From Saccharomycopsis fibuligera x Saccharomycopsis cf. fibuligera (lineage: Eukaryota; Ascomycota; Saccharomycetes; Ascoideales; Saccharomycopsidaceae): 64,000 bases of DNA. The translations under genes were made by a program, and so were the position numbers. Shown here one piece after another: positions 1 through 11,456 of this stretch. The DNA lies in NCBI GenBank assembly GCA_001936135.1, contig CP012817.1, positions 2,294,001 to 2,358,000 on the forward strand, in the 5' to 3' direction. Every line of letters begins with the position of its first letter. The first letter of the stretch is position 1. The notes beneath the pieces are model-generated. The model was not told the DNA's origin and did not search any database. It was given only the letters and a program-made list of their open reading frames with translations.

Positions 1-56
1 ACATATTCCCAAAAAGGAAACTCACTTACTTGCTTCTTAATTTGTTTAGACACCAT
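1..56 (-). CDS. Possible 5' end of a gene leaving the left edge
   Basis: On the minus strand an ATG at 56 opens a frame reading MVSKQIKKQ, then GTAAGTGAG, a good 5' splice site for this genome. It could be a short first exon (30-56) followed by an intron, or an unspliced frame that stays open to base 1. Against it, two upstream ATGs (one giving a seven-codon frame) lie within 45 bases. The product is not recognisable from nine residues. Confidence 0.25.
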   Translation of the reverse strand, partial: MVSKQIKKQVSEFPFWEY

Positions 57-998
57 AGAGCTTCGCCATACTACTTACTTCATCCCGGGGAAATTGCTTG
101 GCTAAAAAACGTAGGAATATATACGATATCACTGAGAAATGAGCTAATTGTACACATATACACACGCAAAGTCTCGCAATGCTAAATATCCGATATCAGG
201 TATCCTTCTAGCCCGCTGCTTTCTGTTTGCGGTTTATAGCTTTGTAGTTTTGTGAATTGTCTACCCCAGCTACACGGTCGCGTCAAACAATCCTAGGGGT
301 GACAAAGCGGAAGAGCAACCCCAAAGTGGTAGGGGCAGTGCCAAGGGAGTCTGGCAAAGGGCCTGGTGAATTTAATTAAAGAAACTGTATAGTGGAATTC
401 CTTTTTTATTTTTTTTTAATTTCAAGTTTGGTAGTTGGCGATGTACGTCAGACGAGCTTCTATGATCCCACCACAATTACCGTGAAGCAGCGCTGCTGAT
501 AGTCATACACCCTAACGTTCGAAAATTGTAAATGCGAGTCAAACTACGAACGGAAAATTATATATTTACTAAAATTATTAGACAGTGTACGAGTTTAGAG
601 AGAAGCCATTTGTCCATTATCACAATACGTAATCAATTCCACTATAAATAAAAAACACAAAAAAAACAGTTCTACTGCAAACCAATTTGCATAGACCCTA
701 GTTGACGCAACCCATATACTAGATTAAAAACATAATATAATAACAAGAAAAAAGTTATAATATATAAGAAACACTGAACGGGTCGCAAAGAAACAAACGT
801 TAATAAAAAAACAGGAACCAAGTCAACCAAAAAGAAAACAAAACAAGATGAAAATGTTATACAAAGTAAGCTTTCACAAAATATAAGAAAGCAAAGAACC
901 ATTAGAATAAGCCAAAACCAAAAAAATTACAATAATAATAATGATAATAATGATAATAATAATAATAAAAAAAAGCAATATAGCACCTGGACTATACC
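57..998. promoter_or_regulatory. Spacer left of RIM101
   Basis: No credible gene. The part near 999 is AT-rich and should hold the RIM101 3' UTR. Around 270-380 it is more GC-balanced, with short C/G runs like an upstream activating region, which would fit a promoter for the minus-strand start at 56. Several overlapping short frames on the minus strand have no protein character. Confidence 0.3.
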
Positions 999-3473
999 TT
1001 AATGAGCAGAAATAGTTGGATACAATCTCTGCGGTTTTGGTTTTGATTCACTATCAACGTTAGCTTGAGTTTGTACGGTACCAGCACCGTCCTGCAATGA
1101 CCTGTTAATCCAGCCACGGATAGCTTCCACAAGCTCTTTGTGTCTTTGCAAAGTATCTCTGTCATCTTCATCTTTAGAGTCACTGCCACTAAGTTTCAAT
1201 TTATTGAACAAATCCGAAACATCATCTTCATCAGCTTTGTCGACAGACATTTTCTTTGCATCTTCTTTGCTGCTCTTTTGATTGACTCCAACGTTGCAGC
1301 CTCTAACATTGTCAAATGTAAATCTCGCAGAAACTTGTGGATATTGAAGCACATTAGTACCAGTTGACAATGATGGATATAATGAACCATTTACACCATT
1401 ACCAAGACCACTACTAGCACTAGCATTACCGTGGGTGTTAGCGCCACTTGAACTGTAACCGCCACCAAAGGACAAGGAACTTGGATACTGCGGCTGTTGC
1501 TGTTGCTGTTGCTGGACGACAGCTTGATGTTGCGGTTGATGTGACTGTTGCTGATCTGTATTCTTGTAAGCGATTTGCTGATCAATCGACGAGGACAATT
1601 GCTTGAAAAATTTATCCGCTTCAAGTAAATCGGTAGACTTGAGAGTAGTAGTATTAATGCCTCTCATACCACCACCATTGGAGACGTTACTGTTGTTGCT
1701 GTTGTTGTTGCTAGCACTACCAGTACCATTGTACAACGGCGGCAAGGTGTAATCACTATTACTGTTACCGAATCCAGAGTTACTACCTCTCAAACTATTA
1801 TCCAAATGGTTCAACTTCGAAGCAATATCTGGGTTGTAGTTGGACGATACCTTAGATCTCTTAATATCATCGTAAAATCCATTAATCAAATCACCAGTTT
1901 GTCTTCTTTTTCTATTTTCACCAGAGTATGGAGAATATGAGTATAAATCATTGCTGCTAAACCCATTACTGTTAGAATGACCGTAGTAGCTATTGTCATT
2001 TGGATAGAATTGCTGGCTATTATAATCCTGTTGTTGTTGTAATGGTGCAGCATGAACTTGTTGCTGTTGATGTTGCTGCTGTGGCACTGCTTGGCCTGGG
2101 TACAAATTGTTTCTCATTGATCCAGTAAACAAGTAATTGTCAAATGAGTTGAATTCAAGGCCATTGCCATTCATCAACCCCATATTGCTCAAGGCAGAGT
2201 TTCCATAATATGCACTGCTGATTCCTGAAGCATAAACAGAACCATCATCAGCATGAGTCTTCATATGTTTCTTCAAATCTTGAGGTCTCTTGAATTTTTT
2301 TCCGCAACTTTGACAACCAAATGGCTTTAATGGAACATGCACCCTCAAATGAGAAGTAATATGATCTCTTTTCACGGTTTGAACTTTGCAATTATCCCAA
2401 TGACAAGTCAAGTTCAAATTTCTGTTGCACTTTCTACCAACATGCTGATCGCACAAATGAGTGTATAGCAATTCAGCGGTTTCAAACATGTTAGTACAGT
2501 TTTCCCACTTGCAAGCTAACGGACCCTTTTGCTCATCCTCCTTACTACTTTTGCGCACTGGTCTTCTGGTTGCAGCGTTAAACTGAGCAGCACCAGCAGC
2601 GGCGACGCCTGGTACAGCTTGAGCAGCCAAAGTGTTTTGCTCACGGATAGATTGAGAAATAGAAGGCAACGCATTAACTGGAGGCAATGTGGTCTTTTGT
2701 TGAAGGTCAAAAGGCATGGCTAATTTTCTAGATTGATGATTGTATGCATTACTGTTGCTACTGTTGTTGAAAGGCAAAGACTTGCTGTCAGCAGCACCGG
2801 CAGACAAGTTTGGCTTATTATGGTTGTCCAAAATCGACATCAACGAAGGAATCTGGGTTGAAGCGCTAGAGGCAGGTAAAGCACTGGCAGTATTAACATC
2901 AGGGGTCAAAAATGTTGGGACGCCACTGTTCGTTGGTTTGCTGCTGTTGGTACTGCCGGAGTGAGTAGCCGTGTTATTGTAAAGCTGGCCAGACGAGTAT
3001 TGAGAACTCTGATGCTGCTGCTGTTGTTGCGCCTGCTGGTATGTCTGAGTTTGCGGATGCTGCTGGTGGTAGTGTTGATGTTGTTGCTGTTGTTGGTGAG
3101 CTAGCAATTTGGGAGAAGAGTCGTGAGAACCAGCAGACGATACTGAGGATGAAACTGACTTCGGAGACACCGAAGAGGAATAAGAAGAGTCGACGCTTGA
3201 CTTGGAAGAATAAGCAGCGTTGGCGACTGTATTTTGATGGTTGGAGTTGTTGGGCATTGGCGGAGTAGTTAGGTTGCTGTTGTTGTTGTTGGTGGTAGTG
3301 GCAGCGGCGCCGGCGGTGGTGATGCTGTTGCTGTCGTTACTGTGGTTGATATTGCTGGACTCGTTGTAGTAGTCTGATCTTGGGATAATGTTGGCTGGAT
3401 CATTAGACGACATAAAGTCAGACGCGCGCATAGCTGGCAAGGCGTAGGAAGCAAACTCTGACTTGATATCCAT
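999..3473 (-). CDS. RIM101: Rim101/PacC-type pH-response transcription factor
   Basis: The 824-residue product is the C2H2 zinc-finger regulator that is activated by C-terminal proteolysis in the ESCRT-linked Rim pathway at neutral or alkaline pH. Three fingers are seen: C321/C326/H339/H344, C357/C362/H375/H379 and C387/C390/H403/H407. The spacing, with two wide first fingers and a classical third, is that of PacC/Rim101. The rest is disordered and rich in Q, N and S, with Q runs near 126-153, 465-483 and 653-660. Two YPX(L/I) motifs, YPSL at 699 and YPTI at 818, are the kind that bind Rim20/PalA and flank an acidic segment (about 745-772) in the expected signalling region. The ATG at 3473 gives the whole N-terminus, and no ATG occurs for about 300 bases upstream on this strand. 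The gene is divergent from OST5. Confidence 0.95.
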   Translation of the reverse strand: MDIKSEFASYALPAMRASDFMSSNDPANIIPRSDYYNESSNINHSNDSNSITTAGAAATTTNNNNSNLTTPPMPNNSNHQNTVANAAYSSKSSVDSSYSSSVSPKSVSSSVSSAGSHDSSPKLLAHQQQQQHQHYHQQHPQTQTYQQAQQQQQHQSSQYSSGQLYNNTATHSGSTNSSKPTNSGVPTFLTPDVNTASALPASSASTQIPSLMSILDNHNKPNLSAGAADSKSLPFNNSSNSNAYNHQSRKLAMPFDLQQKTTLPPVNALPSISQSIREQNTLAAQAVPGVAAAGAAQFNAATRRPVRKSSKEDEQKGPLACKWENCTNMFETAELLYTHLCDQHVGRKCNRNLNLTCHWDNCKVQTVKRDHITSHLRVHVPLKPFGCQSCGKKFKRPQDLKKHMKTHADDGSVYASGISSAYYGNSALSNMGLMNGNGLEFNSFDNYLFTGSMRNNLYPGQAVPQQQHQQQQVHAAPLQQQQDYNSQQFYPNDNSYYGHSNSNGFSSNDLYSYSPYSGENRKRRQTGDLINGFYDDIKRSKVSSNYNPDIASKLNHLDNSLRGSNSGFGNSNSDYTLPPLYNGTGSASNNNSNNSNVSNGGGMRGINTTTLKSTDLLEADKFFKQLSSSIDQQIAYKNTDQQQSHQPQHQAVVQQQQQQQPQYPSSLSFGGGYSSSGANTHGNASASSGLGNGVNGSLYPSLSTGTNVLQYPQVSARFTFDNVRGCNVGVNQKSSKEDAKKMSVDKADEDDVSDLFNKLKLSGSDSKDEDDRDTLQRHKELVEAIRGWINRSLQDGAGTVQTQANVDSESKPKPQRLYPTISAH

Positions 3474-3908
3474 GCTGGGCAGGAGGTTTCTAAAGACGCT
3501 GCTGACTTTTTTTTATCTTTTTTATTTTTTGTTTTTTATTTTTCTCTTCTCTTTTCTCTTTTGGCACGAGTGGGCGCGGACGGGAAAAACGTGAGCGAAA
3601 AAAAAGAAAAAGAAAAAGAAAAAGGAAGATTGGGGGAAGAGACAATAGCGTAGAAACAAAGGGTGCACTAGACAGTTCAATAGCTGTTGTAAAGCAATAG
3701 TGTTGAGTAGGACGGGTATACTATAATATCGCGATATAATATAGTACTGTTCTGTGATGTGGTATTCTATGCTATGGCATGAAAAGCTGGTGCAGTTGGG
3801 GTACTGGTCTGCACAGCACGGGGACGGGGCAGAGGCCTAGTTTATATACTCTGGGAGAGGGGGCGGCCGCCAACCCTACAAAACTTGTTAACGCTGTGCG
3901 GCGAGAGC

Positions 3909-3914
3909 GCCAAG
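3909..3914 (+). promoter_or_regulatory. PacC/Rim101 core site GCCAAG
   Basis: GCCAAG matches the PacC/Rim101 core (GCCARG) and lies about 435 bp upstream of the RIM101 start. A single six-base match is weak, but autoregulation of this gene is known in other fungi. Confidence 0.25.
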
Positions 3915-4008
3915 AACCGCTTTGCCTTCCTTTGCAACTCAGCAGCGCAAAAAAAGGTTTCACATCGCACCACCGCCACTTCCTCAAGCTGGGCATTCAA
4001 GTATGGGG

Positions 4009-4032
4009 GTGGACGCCCATGTGGGCGTCCAC
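4009..4032. repeat. Perfect 11-bp inverted repeat
   Basis: The arms GTGGACGCCCA and TGGGCGTCCAC are exact reverse complements with only two bases between them. The dyad is GC-rich and lies in the RIM101-OST5 promoter region, so it looks like a site for a dimeric DNA-binding protein or a small cruciform. Confidence 0.7.
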
Positions 4033-4746
4033 GAGCGGTTCCCAAGGAGCAGGCGAACGTGTACGTCCGTTGGTATACAACATACGTGCTCATTCGCTTA
4101 CATGTTGTAATGCAAAAGGGGTCCATCCAGTGTCGTGGGTCTCCAACGCTCCACGACGGCTGGCGGCAGTGTCTGGAACCCCGTCCGCCGGTGTAAACCT
4201 TTTTGACAGATGCCCGCGGGCAACAAACCGAACCCAAAAGTTGCAAACTGTTTAGCCGCGATTTTGTCTCCATTTGGCGGGACACCCTGCCGATGCTCGA
4301 TTGTAGTCAGTCTATGCAGTTGCCAGTTGTAGTGGTGCTGCTGGCCCCGCCAAAAGTCACCCTCTTTCACCCTCTTTCACCCCGCATGTTCTTGTTGGTG
4401 ACGCATTATTGTTCTGCCTCAGTACAGTCACATGCGTTAGCATGGATACCCGGCCACATACCATGCCGCAGTCCAAAGTCGCTAGGTTTCCGGTGGGGGC
4501 TACCCTTGCGCCGTCCCGCACGTGCTGCCACCCGTGCCACCACCCGGCTCAGTTCTTGTGTGCAACCTTCGGGTAACGCATAGGGCTCGGACACTGCCCA
4601 TCTCAGCACAGAGTGTCAATATTGACGGTACATGTTGATGATGATGTTGACAAAGCCATACGCTCCAGCGCAGAGTGCCAGCATATACAAGCAGAGTCAA
4701 TACAAGCCACTTAGCTCACTTCACATATTCAGGAAGTCACACAGAA

Positions 4747-5149
4747 ATGTCCAGTTATAAGATCGCCGTTGACGAGTTTGCCGCCGGTGAGCCATACTCT
4801 CCAGCAATCCCACTATCTAGCCATCAGTTCTTTGCATTCTTGACGTTAACTGTCGCTACGATTTTCATCTTTTTGAACTTTTTGCTTCCAAAGAAGTCTT
4901 CTGCTAATGGCAAAAGTGCCCAATCGGTGCTTACGACTATTCAATATGTGATTTACAGTCTTATTGCCAGCTCCGCTTTTGGGTATGTTTGCCAATGCGC
5001 TTATTGTTTTTTTTTTTTTGTTTTTTTTTTTGCTTCTTTCCTGTGTTTTGCATTTTCTCCATATGTAATAGGCGTATCCTTACTAACCTCATTCGAACTC
5101 TAGCGTCGGTGTGATATTCTTATCCAACTCCGTTGGCGTTTATGCTTAA
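4747..5149 (+). CDS. OST5: Oligosaccharyltransferase subunit Ost5 (spliced)
   Basis: Exons are 4747-4982 and 5104-5149; the product has 93 residues. The intron (4983-5103) begins GTATGT, has TACTAAC shortly before its end and ends in TAG. Splicing replaces a poly-F read-through with the ending GVGVIFLSNSVGVYA, matching the conserved Ost5/TMEM258 ending (SNSFGVYV in S. cerevisiae). Two membrane segments are visible, about residues 28-48 and 63-87, the second completed by exon 2. Ost5 is a small integral subunit of the ER complex that transfers the N-glycan to nascent proteins. An upstream in-frame ATG at 4675 would add 24 residues with no counterpart in the family, so 4747 is preferred. Confidence 0.9.
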
Positions 5150-7271
5150 GGTCGTTAGCCTGACAAGAAAAACGACAAGGAAAAAGAAACATTCAAGGCT
5201 TGATTGAAAAGCGGTGCGCTTTTGTTTTAAATGGTTGCTGTACTACAGATTAGTGCAGCCTAGCTTTAACCTTCCATCTAAATGCAAAATTTACGCAGCT
5301 TTACAATAATGAACGAGTGCTTTTTTTTTTCCCCAGACATTTTATAATACTGAACGATATTTCCTATTGATCTTGCTGTATCGACGCACTATAGCGTTTT
5401 CAATCGGCCAAGCACAAGGTCGCACTGCACCGTGTTCTATACTATCCAATTCTGTCCTGTTCTATCCTGTCGGTGTTCATCCTGCTTGTGTCGCATGTCT
5501 TTTACTTTATTTTCTTTTTCGCCTTGGTTCACGATTAGCTCTTGCTGCTTTACTTCTCGTTTGTTTGTTTCTTTCTTTTTATAATACGATTTTGTCGCCT
5601 GTTATGCAATGCCTTTTCTGTTTCACTTCTTGACTCCAACACGCATATAAAATACAAGCATTATGATACGTAATACAAAAGCCGTCGATGGCTTGTGGTG
5701 CTTATAAGTAGTAATATGACAGGCTTGAGTCGAAGCATTACGAGAATCAAAGATATGCAGCCATCTGCATTTTTCAGAGCTTTTGGTCCTTGAATCGTCA
5801 CACGCTAATCGACAAAACAGGAATTCACAACTGCGTTGCACTACTTCAACCTTTACTTCTGTTATAATTATAATTATTATCAACGTCATTGACATTTCGT
5901 ATTTTGACTGCATAAAAACAACCTGAGAACGGATCAAACCAAGGACTAAATTAAAAGTAAACTAAAAGAAAAGGAAATTAAGAAAGTCTTATAGAGTAAA
6001 TGACAACTTTGTAACGTTTCTAAGTAACTGGGTGATTAGGCAACTGAGCAAACAGGTAAATAAGTAAACAGTAGCGCCCATAGCGTGACATTGTATGGTA
6101 TCGTAGAGAAAGATAGAATAAACAAATCTTGGCAGATATGATGAATCGGGTGTAGCATCATTTTGTATCGAACAGAAAAATTAATTAGAAAAAAGCCAGC
6201 CAAGAAGCGATTATAACGAAAGAAGAAAATAATAGCCCAAGAAAAAAGGTATTTAATAGAATAAAATAGCATGAAAGAACAGAACAACAAAAAAAGAAGA
6301 GAGAAAATTGATAACAAAGACAAAAAAACAAAAAGTAAGAAAAGCGATACAAACAAAAAAGTATAAAGATAAGAAAAATCATAGCAGCTAGCAAAGATAA
6401 ATGCATACATCACCGCTACTGTCGTTGCTGTTGCACTAGTGCTGCTCTCATATTCTCTGTATGAAGCGTTCGTAAGCACCGGTATTGCTCACTAAACGAA
6501 AGGGAAAAGGAAACATCCGAAATATTAGAACACGGTTAATTTTGCATCCGAAGCTTAATAAAATGGGACAAAAAAGCACTCGTCACTCTGCACTTCACGC
6601 TGCACAGCTCACTTACCGGCTGCAAAAATGGCAAAAAAAAGAAAGTAGGTATAATTGGGATTAAGGAAAGCATCAATGATTGTAATTATAGTTGGCTGCG
6701 CACGAGAACAAGCGCCAGTGAGACCATGGAGCAAAAACAAAAAAAAAAATTGTAACGATGATGGCAGTCGTGTTAGTGGGAAAAATGATAGTAAGACAAT
6801 GACAAGAATAGAAAGGTGTTTTGTAACGAATGAGTGACTGGATATGGATGCATGTTGTAAAGAATGAAAAAGAAAAAGGCATTTTAAGGAATGAAGATGC
6901 AGCAAAATAAACTTTAAGTCTCTGCCAGTGCCAAAAAAAAAGTTCGTATCTCGAAGTGATATTAAGGAGAGTAAGTAAAATACACAAGTTAAGCTGAACG
7001 AGTTGAGTCTTTGTGCTCTGATGTTTAACAAACTATGCCTAGATTCTATTAGCGATTTTCCCAAAAATTATAGCCCATTTTCCTTTTCGAACAATACCTG
7101 TCTTCCGCGAGCGTGTGTGATTTCTCTGTAGCTGATGAAAATGATCAAAATAACCAGAGCCAAAAGAAAAAAAAAAAAAAATATTGAAGAAAAGAAGCTT
7201 TTCCAAAAATTGAATTAGTGGTGGCAGATAGCAAATTAGAAAGCGATATAGTGTCGTATTTTCTTGTTTTG

Positions 7272-7303
<32 letters not shown>

Positions 7304-7542
7304 CAACAAAACAACAATAAAGAAAAAAATTTAGTGAGTAACGGTGATTGAGTAACAAGGAATTGATAAAAAACATGCGAATTTCTATGAGTATGATGAC
7401 GACAAAATAATTTTTGCGTAGAGCCCAGCCAAAAGAGCGAAAACAATAAAAAATTTTCAATGATAAAGAATCAGAAACAAAAGCTGAAAATGAACAAGGT
7501 AGAGAAAAAAACACGCCATTAATAAATCAGTTTTTCTCTTTC
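5150..7542. other. Convergent spacer between OST5 and the WSC gene
   Basis: No gene is supported. From about 5900 to 7540 the plus strand is strongly A/G-rich, so the WSC transcript would have a long pyrimidine-rich 3' flank. That composition creates long F/L/S-rich frames on the minus strand, which are artefacts. A pure A tract of about 33 bases starts at 7270. Confidence 0.5.
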
Positions 7543-8898
7543 TTACTCCTTTTCATCTCTTATCAGTGAATCTCTAACACTATTTTTTGATACAAAACTT
7601 CTCAACCCGACGTCAGGATTAGCCACTCTCAAAAATTTCCGAGAATAATCATACTCATCACTGATACTTTTTTTGCTTTCTGCATCGACTCCCAAGTTAT
7701 TATAAAACATTTGACCTGGATCAAGACGTTGATCTACGTCACCTCCAAACGGTATTGGAATAATCGTGTCACCATCATTAATAAACCTATGAGAATTTTT
7801 CTCTGCTATTGGCGAGTTCATCAATGTAGACCCATTGGTCGAATCAATGTTTCCTGCTACTGCGAAACCACCGCTTTGATTTGCTGCTGAAACTAGCTGG
7901 CTGTTCTGGTTATATCTGCGGCGAATGTAACCAAACATCAAAAGGGCAATAAGCACTAGTATGATTATCCCCACTGAGGCAAAAGTACCGCCCACTTTTC
8001 CGGGAGAATCCCAGAATGATTTGGACAGTTTGGCCACTGGGGTGGTTGATGTACCAGTATAAGAAGTAGCACTAGCAGCAGCAGCCACCAGAGATGGCGA
8101 AGCAGAAGCTAACGAAGCTAAAGAAGAAGACGATGAAGAAGAGGAGGAGGAAGAAGAAGAAGATGATGATGATGACGAATCGTCTGACGAAGTTTTACTG
8201 ATCACTGAAGTGGAAAACGAACTGGTTAACACACTAGTGACGACTATGACAGAGGATCCGCCAGAAACTGTCGATGTCGTGCGGACAGTTCTTTCTTGTT
8301 CGGAAGAATCAGATTTGGTGACAATGATCACCGAAGTCAAAGTCAGGCCCTTGCTGTTGCCCGAAGCTTCCCTAGTGGATGTCTTGGTAACAATCATTGT
8401 GGATTCTTGCTCAGAACTGGATGATGGGCTAGTGGTGGGGCTAGTGGTGGCACTGCTTGAAGTCGAAGGCTCTGTCGATGATGATGTTGAGGACTCTGAC
8501 GACGAACTGGATGTGGAAGCAGACGATTCAGAAGAACTGGTACCACTTGGCTGGCCGATTTGAATGTAGCCGTAGTATCCATTGCCAGCACATTTTTCAT
8601 ATGGATAGCCAGGACAACTGGTGTCACAATTGTCCTCATCTGCAGTGGATGAAGGGGCATAGTTTGAACAGTAACAGTCCTTTCCCGAAACAATGGCATA
8701 AGCGTACCCTGCACATTTATCAGAGCAGAGACCGTTGCTCATGTACTCAGAGCTTGAGTGTTTACCACTTCCGGTGTTTTGGGAGGAGCATTCTGAGACG
8801 GACGCAGCAATAACGGATCTGGCAAGAAGCAAGACCGTCAAGGTAATGTAAACGACGGAGAAAGACGAGCTCCTGAAGGGTACTATAGGGGAGTTCAT
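7543..8898 (-). CDS. WSC: WSC-family cell-wall integrity sensor
   Basis: The 451-residue type I membrane protein has the full WSC layout. A signal peptide (about 1-32) is followed by a WSC domain (about 33-113) with eight cysteines (37, 58, 62, 75, 77, 91, 95, 103). Then comes a long Ser/Thr-rich, presumably O-mannosylated stem with a pure serine run, one transmembrane helix (about 302-323) and a cytoplasmic tail of about 128 residues starting YIRRR. The tail carries DQRLDPGQ and DEYDYSRKFLRVANPD, which resemble the conserved Wsc tail blocks that contact Rom2/Rho1 signalling. The sensor reports wall stress to the Pkc1 MAP-kinase pathway. Which Wsc paralogue it corresponds to (Wsc1 or Wsc2/3) cannot be settled from sequence alone. 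Confidence 0.93.
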   Translation of the reverse strand: MNSPIVPFRSSSFSVVYITLTVLLLARSVIAASVSECSSQNTGSGKHSSSEYMSNGLCSDKCAGYAYAIVSGKDCYCSNYAPSSTADEDNCDTSCPGYPYEKCAGNGYYGYIQIGQPSGTSSSESSASTSSSSSESSTSSSTEPSTSSSATTSPTTSPSSSSEQESTMIVTKTSTREASGNSKGLTLTSVIIVTKSDSSEQERTVRTTSTVSGGSSVIVVTSVLTSSFSTSVISKTSSDDSSSSSSSSSSSSSSSSSSSLASLASASPSLVAAAASATSYTGTSTTPVAKLSKSFWDSPGKVGGTFASVGIIILVLIALLMFGYIRRRYNQNSQLVSAANQSGGFAVAGNIDSTNGSTLMNSPIAEKNSHRFINDGDTIIPIPFGGDVDQRLDPGQMFYNNLGVDAESKKSISDEYDYSRKFLRVANPDVGLRSFVSKNSVRDSLIRDEKE

Positions 8899-9963
8899 GC
8901 TGACTGTGTCTCTGAAGCGGTGGACGCGAGCAAAGAAGGGATGAGGGTGATGATGTTAGGGAAGCGATTGGTGGTGGTGGTCTCAATGATGACGGATGAA
9001 AACCTGCGAGACAGAGAAAAAAAAGAAAGTAGAACAAGGTGGAACAGCACGAGAGAACGAGAGGCAGGCAAACGCTTGGATGTTTATCTTAGTCTCCTGT
9101 GTCTTCTATACTGTGTTTTCTGCTTCGAAGGCGAAGGTGTCTTTTTTAGCGTTCGTTCTGGAGCGAGTGAGTGTTTATCCGAAGGATTGACGGCGTGTTG
9201 TTGTGCTGTGTTCTTGTAGTTGGCTCAGGTCCGCTTGGCAGAGATGGAAAATGGAAAACAGAAAACAGAGGAAAACAAAACAACCGACGGCACTGAAGGA
9301 ACGGCTAACCGGCAAACTATCGAGGGGGTATTGTCTGTACGCTGGTGCTTTGGCAAGAGGACGGTTACGGGGGAGAGGAGGAGAAAGAAGGAGAGTTGCT
9401 GTTTGGATAGATTGGATGGTGAGGAAACGAAGAGCAGCTACGCTATTATTAGCAGTCTGTTGGTCTGCTAATCAATTAGTCTATTAGTCTTTCTTTCTTT
9501 CTTTCAGTCGGTGGTGAGAGCAGTAGAGTAAAAGGGGGCTAATTTTTCTTAAACACTAGCGCAACAAAAGAGGGAAGAGAGACAAAAAAAAAAAAAAAAA
9601 ATAAAAATAAAAATAAAAAAAAAAAAAAAAGAAAGAAAGAAAAAAGGGAAGAAAGAGAAGAAATGCTGATACAACAGCAGAGAAAAGCTTTTAGCCCAGG
9701 CAACCCAAACAGACAAGTTAGGCAACTCCAACGACAGAATTCGGCAGATTGATAGCTGCAACTGTAAAAGCGTAACTGTAACTATAAACGTAGTAATGGT
9801 TGGCTGAAATTTAGGTGTTGCAACAGCTGTCGGCGTGGTTATTGTCTTTTCCAGAACGTAAAACACAGTAAGTGATTTGTTGTTGACGGTAGGTGTTGTT
9901 TATGTTTGCGTTATAAATATCGCTGTTGATGTTTCTATTGTTATTGTTTTTTGTTCTTTTTTT

Positions 9964-10001
<38 letters not shown>

Positions 10002-10022
10002 CGCCGCGGTGGCTGATTAGCC
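8899..10022 (-). promoter_or_regulatory. 1.1-kb ATG-free region upstream of the WSC gene
   Basis: Reading on the WSC sense strand there is not one ATG from the start codon back to 10023. The part nearest the gene has pyrimidine-rich stretches on the sense strand, and A/T homopolymer tracts lie near 9587-9640 and 9965-10000. This suits a very long 5' leader, although the promoter boundary cannot be seen directly. Confidence 0.5.
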
Positions 10023-10559
10023 CATCGGTAGTACCCTGGTGAGCTCTCCTACCGCAACCAGAGCCTTCTACTACGTTCTTCTGCCACATTGGGCACTGAA
10101 TACCGCAGCGATCGCCAATGACAGCTGTACCGAACACTGGATAGTATCACCAGCCATGCCACACTTATCTATAAATACACACCACACCGCACACTGGTCT
10201 TGTATGTCCCCAGCTGCTGTACATACAAAGGCATCTTGTACGACTTCCGATATTGCACCATGCCACAACGCTGTATATACAGGGCTCGTTTACCAAGATA
10301 CCGGAGCGCCCGCATACCACGTTGAAACAAGAAATGGCCGGAGCCAACCTTAACTTGCCCCCGCTGGCTGCGATTTGGCCCGGCATAAACAGGAAACTTC
10401 ACAGCAAACCGTGTGTGCGTGTCCCGACAGATCCTTCAAGTCGATTGACTTTTCAACAGCCGCGAGCATAGAAAGAATCCAGACAACAATAGCTGGATCG
10501 AATCGATCGACCGATCGAGGCAAACCCTACTGCGGCCGCTGCTGTCGCTGCGGCTACGA

Positions 10560-10640
10560 GCTACGGCTGCGCCAGGCCGCGCCAGCGTGCGCCAGAGTGC
10601 GCGAGGCCGCGCTTGGGCGCGCTTGGGCGCGCCTGGCCGC
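10560..10640. repeat. GC-rich short direct repeats
   Basis: Imperfect copies of GCGCCAG/GCGCGAG followed by a tandem GCGCTTGG unit make a very GC-rich block in an otherwise AT-rich genome. It is non-coding on both strands as far as can be seen. Confidence 0.5.
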
Positions 10641-11433
10641 TTGTCAGATTGTTTGTAGCTTAAAGTTTGAAATTCGAAGTTGCCGATTTGAATCGACGGC
10701 AAATCGCATCAGAAAACTTTTCTTCTGTTTCCTTCCGTGCTTTGTGTTCCGCTCGCATGCAGCGGCAGTATCCTGCAGCGGCTCGCTCGTGACTTTGCCC
10801 AGCAACAAGTGATACATCACTGGAGCTGCCAACGAACGACGGTCCAATGTCTGTGTATTTCTTGTTCTGGCTGTTTTTGGCGCGCAGTCTTGACGAGGCC
10901 TTCGGGTATCAAGGAAACCCGCCTTGTAGCTGCTGAAATAGCAGTTGCGCGGCAATCCGGCGCAGCGTCTGGTGCACGAGTTGGTAGTCGCACCCGTACT
11001 TGGTGCTATGATTTCACGTTTAGCCTACCTTCCTAAGGTCGGCACCACAATAGCGGCAGGACGGGCCTGAACAGCCGGAACCGCCAGCAGGCGACACCAA
11101 TGTTGGCCGCTGAGGCAGAGGAAGAGTGTCAGCTCTGGTTCTGCACTGCTGTTGCGCTCTGCTAACCTGTTTGACGGAGGCTGGCAACAACGCTGGTCGA
11201 CCCCCTGATTCTTCTGAAGTTCGATGTTCAGTCCTTGCGCCAAAACTCCAGACGCGCCGTTGAGTAACCAGATATAAGAAAAAAGTCCTCTCCACTCTCT
11301 GAGCCGCCAAGCCTGCACCACCCGAGGGTCCCAGCTTCACTGATAGGGCCACGTGCGCTAGCGAGTTGGCTTTCGGCACTAGCGAACGAGGTTGAGGTTG
11401 GCAGTTTATATATACTCGGGCTCCCGACGCCAA

Positions 11434-11456
11434 ACGTACGTACGTACGTATGTATG
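11434..11456. repeat. (ACGT)n/(ATGT)n tetranucleotide repeat
   Basis: Four ACGT-like units pass into ATGT units. The ACGT part is self-complementary. Confidence 0.7.

Larger units (their letters stand above)
3474..4746. promoter_or_regulatory. RIM101-OST5 divergent intergenic region
   Basis: This 1.27-kb region separates two divergent starts. It is T/C- and A/G-rich next to RIM101 and GC-rich from about 3850 to 4620. It holds a PacC-type GCCAAG core at 3909, a perfect 11-bp inverted repeat at 4009-4032 and a tandem CACCCTCTTT repeat near 4359-4380. Short frames occur on both strands here, but they overlap one another and resemble no protein. Confidence 0.6.

Noticed and set aside
3842-4700. 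Overlapping 60-150-codon frames on both strands between RIM101 and OST5
   Set aside because: GC-rich DNA with few stops; the frames overlap each other, lack any domain and occupy a divergent promoter.
6473-6631. GTAAGTGAG on the minus strand with a TTTAG further on, suggesting an intron
   Set aside because: No TACTAAC-type branch site and both sides are low-complexity.
6036-7514. F/L/Y-rich frames on the minus strand
   Set aside because: Low-complexity products of T-rich 3' flank sequence.
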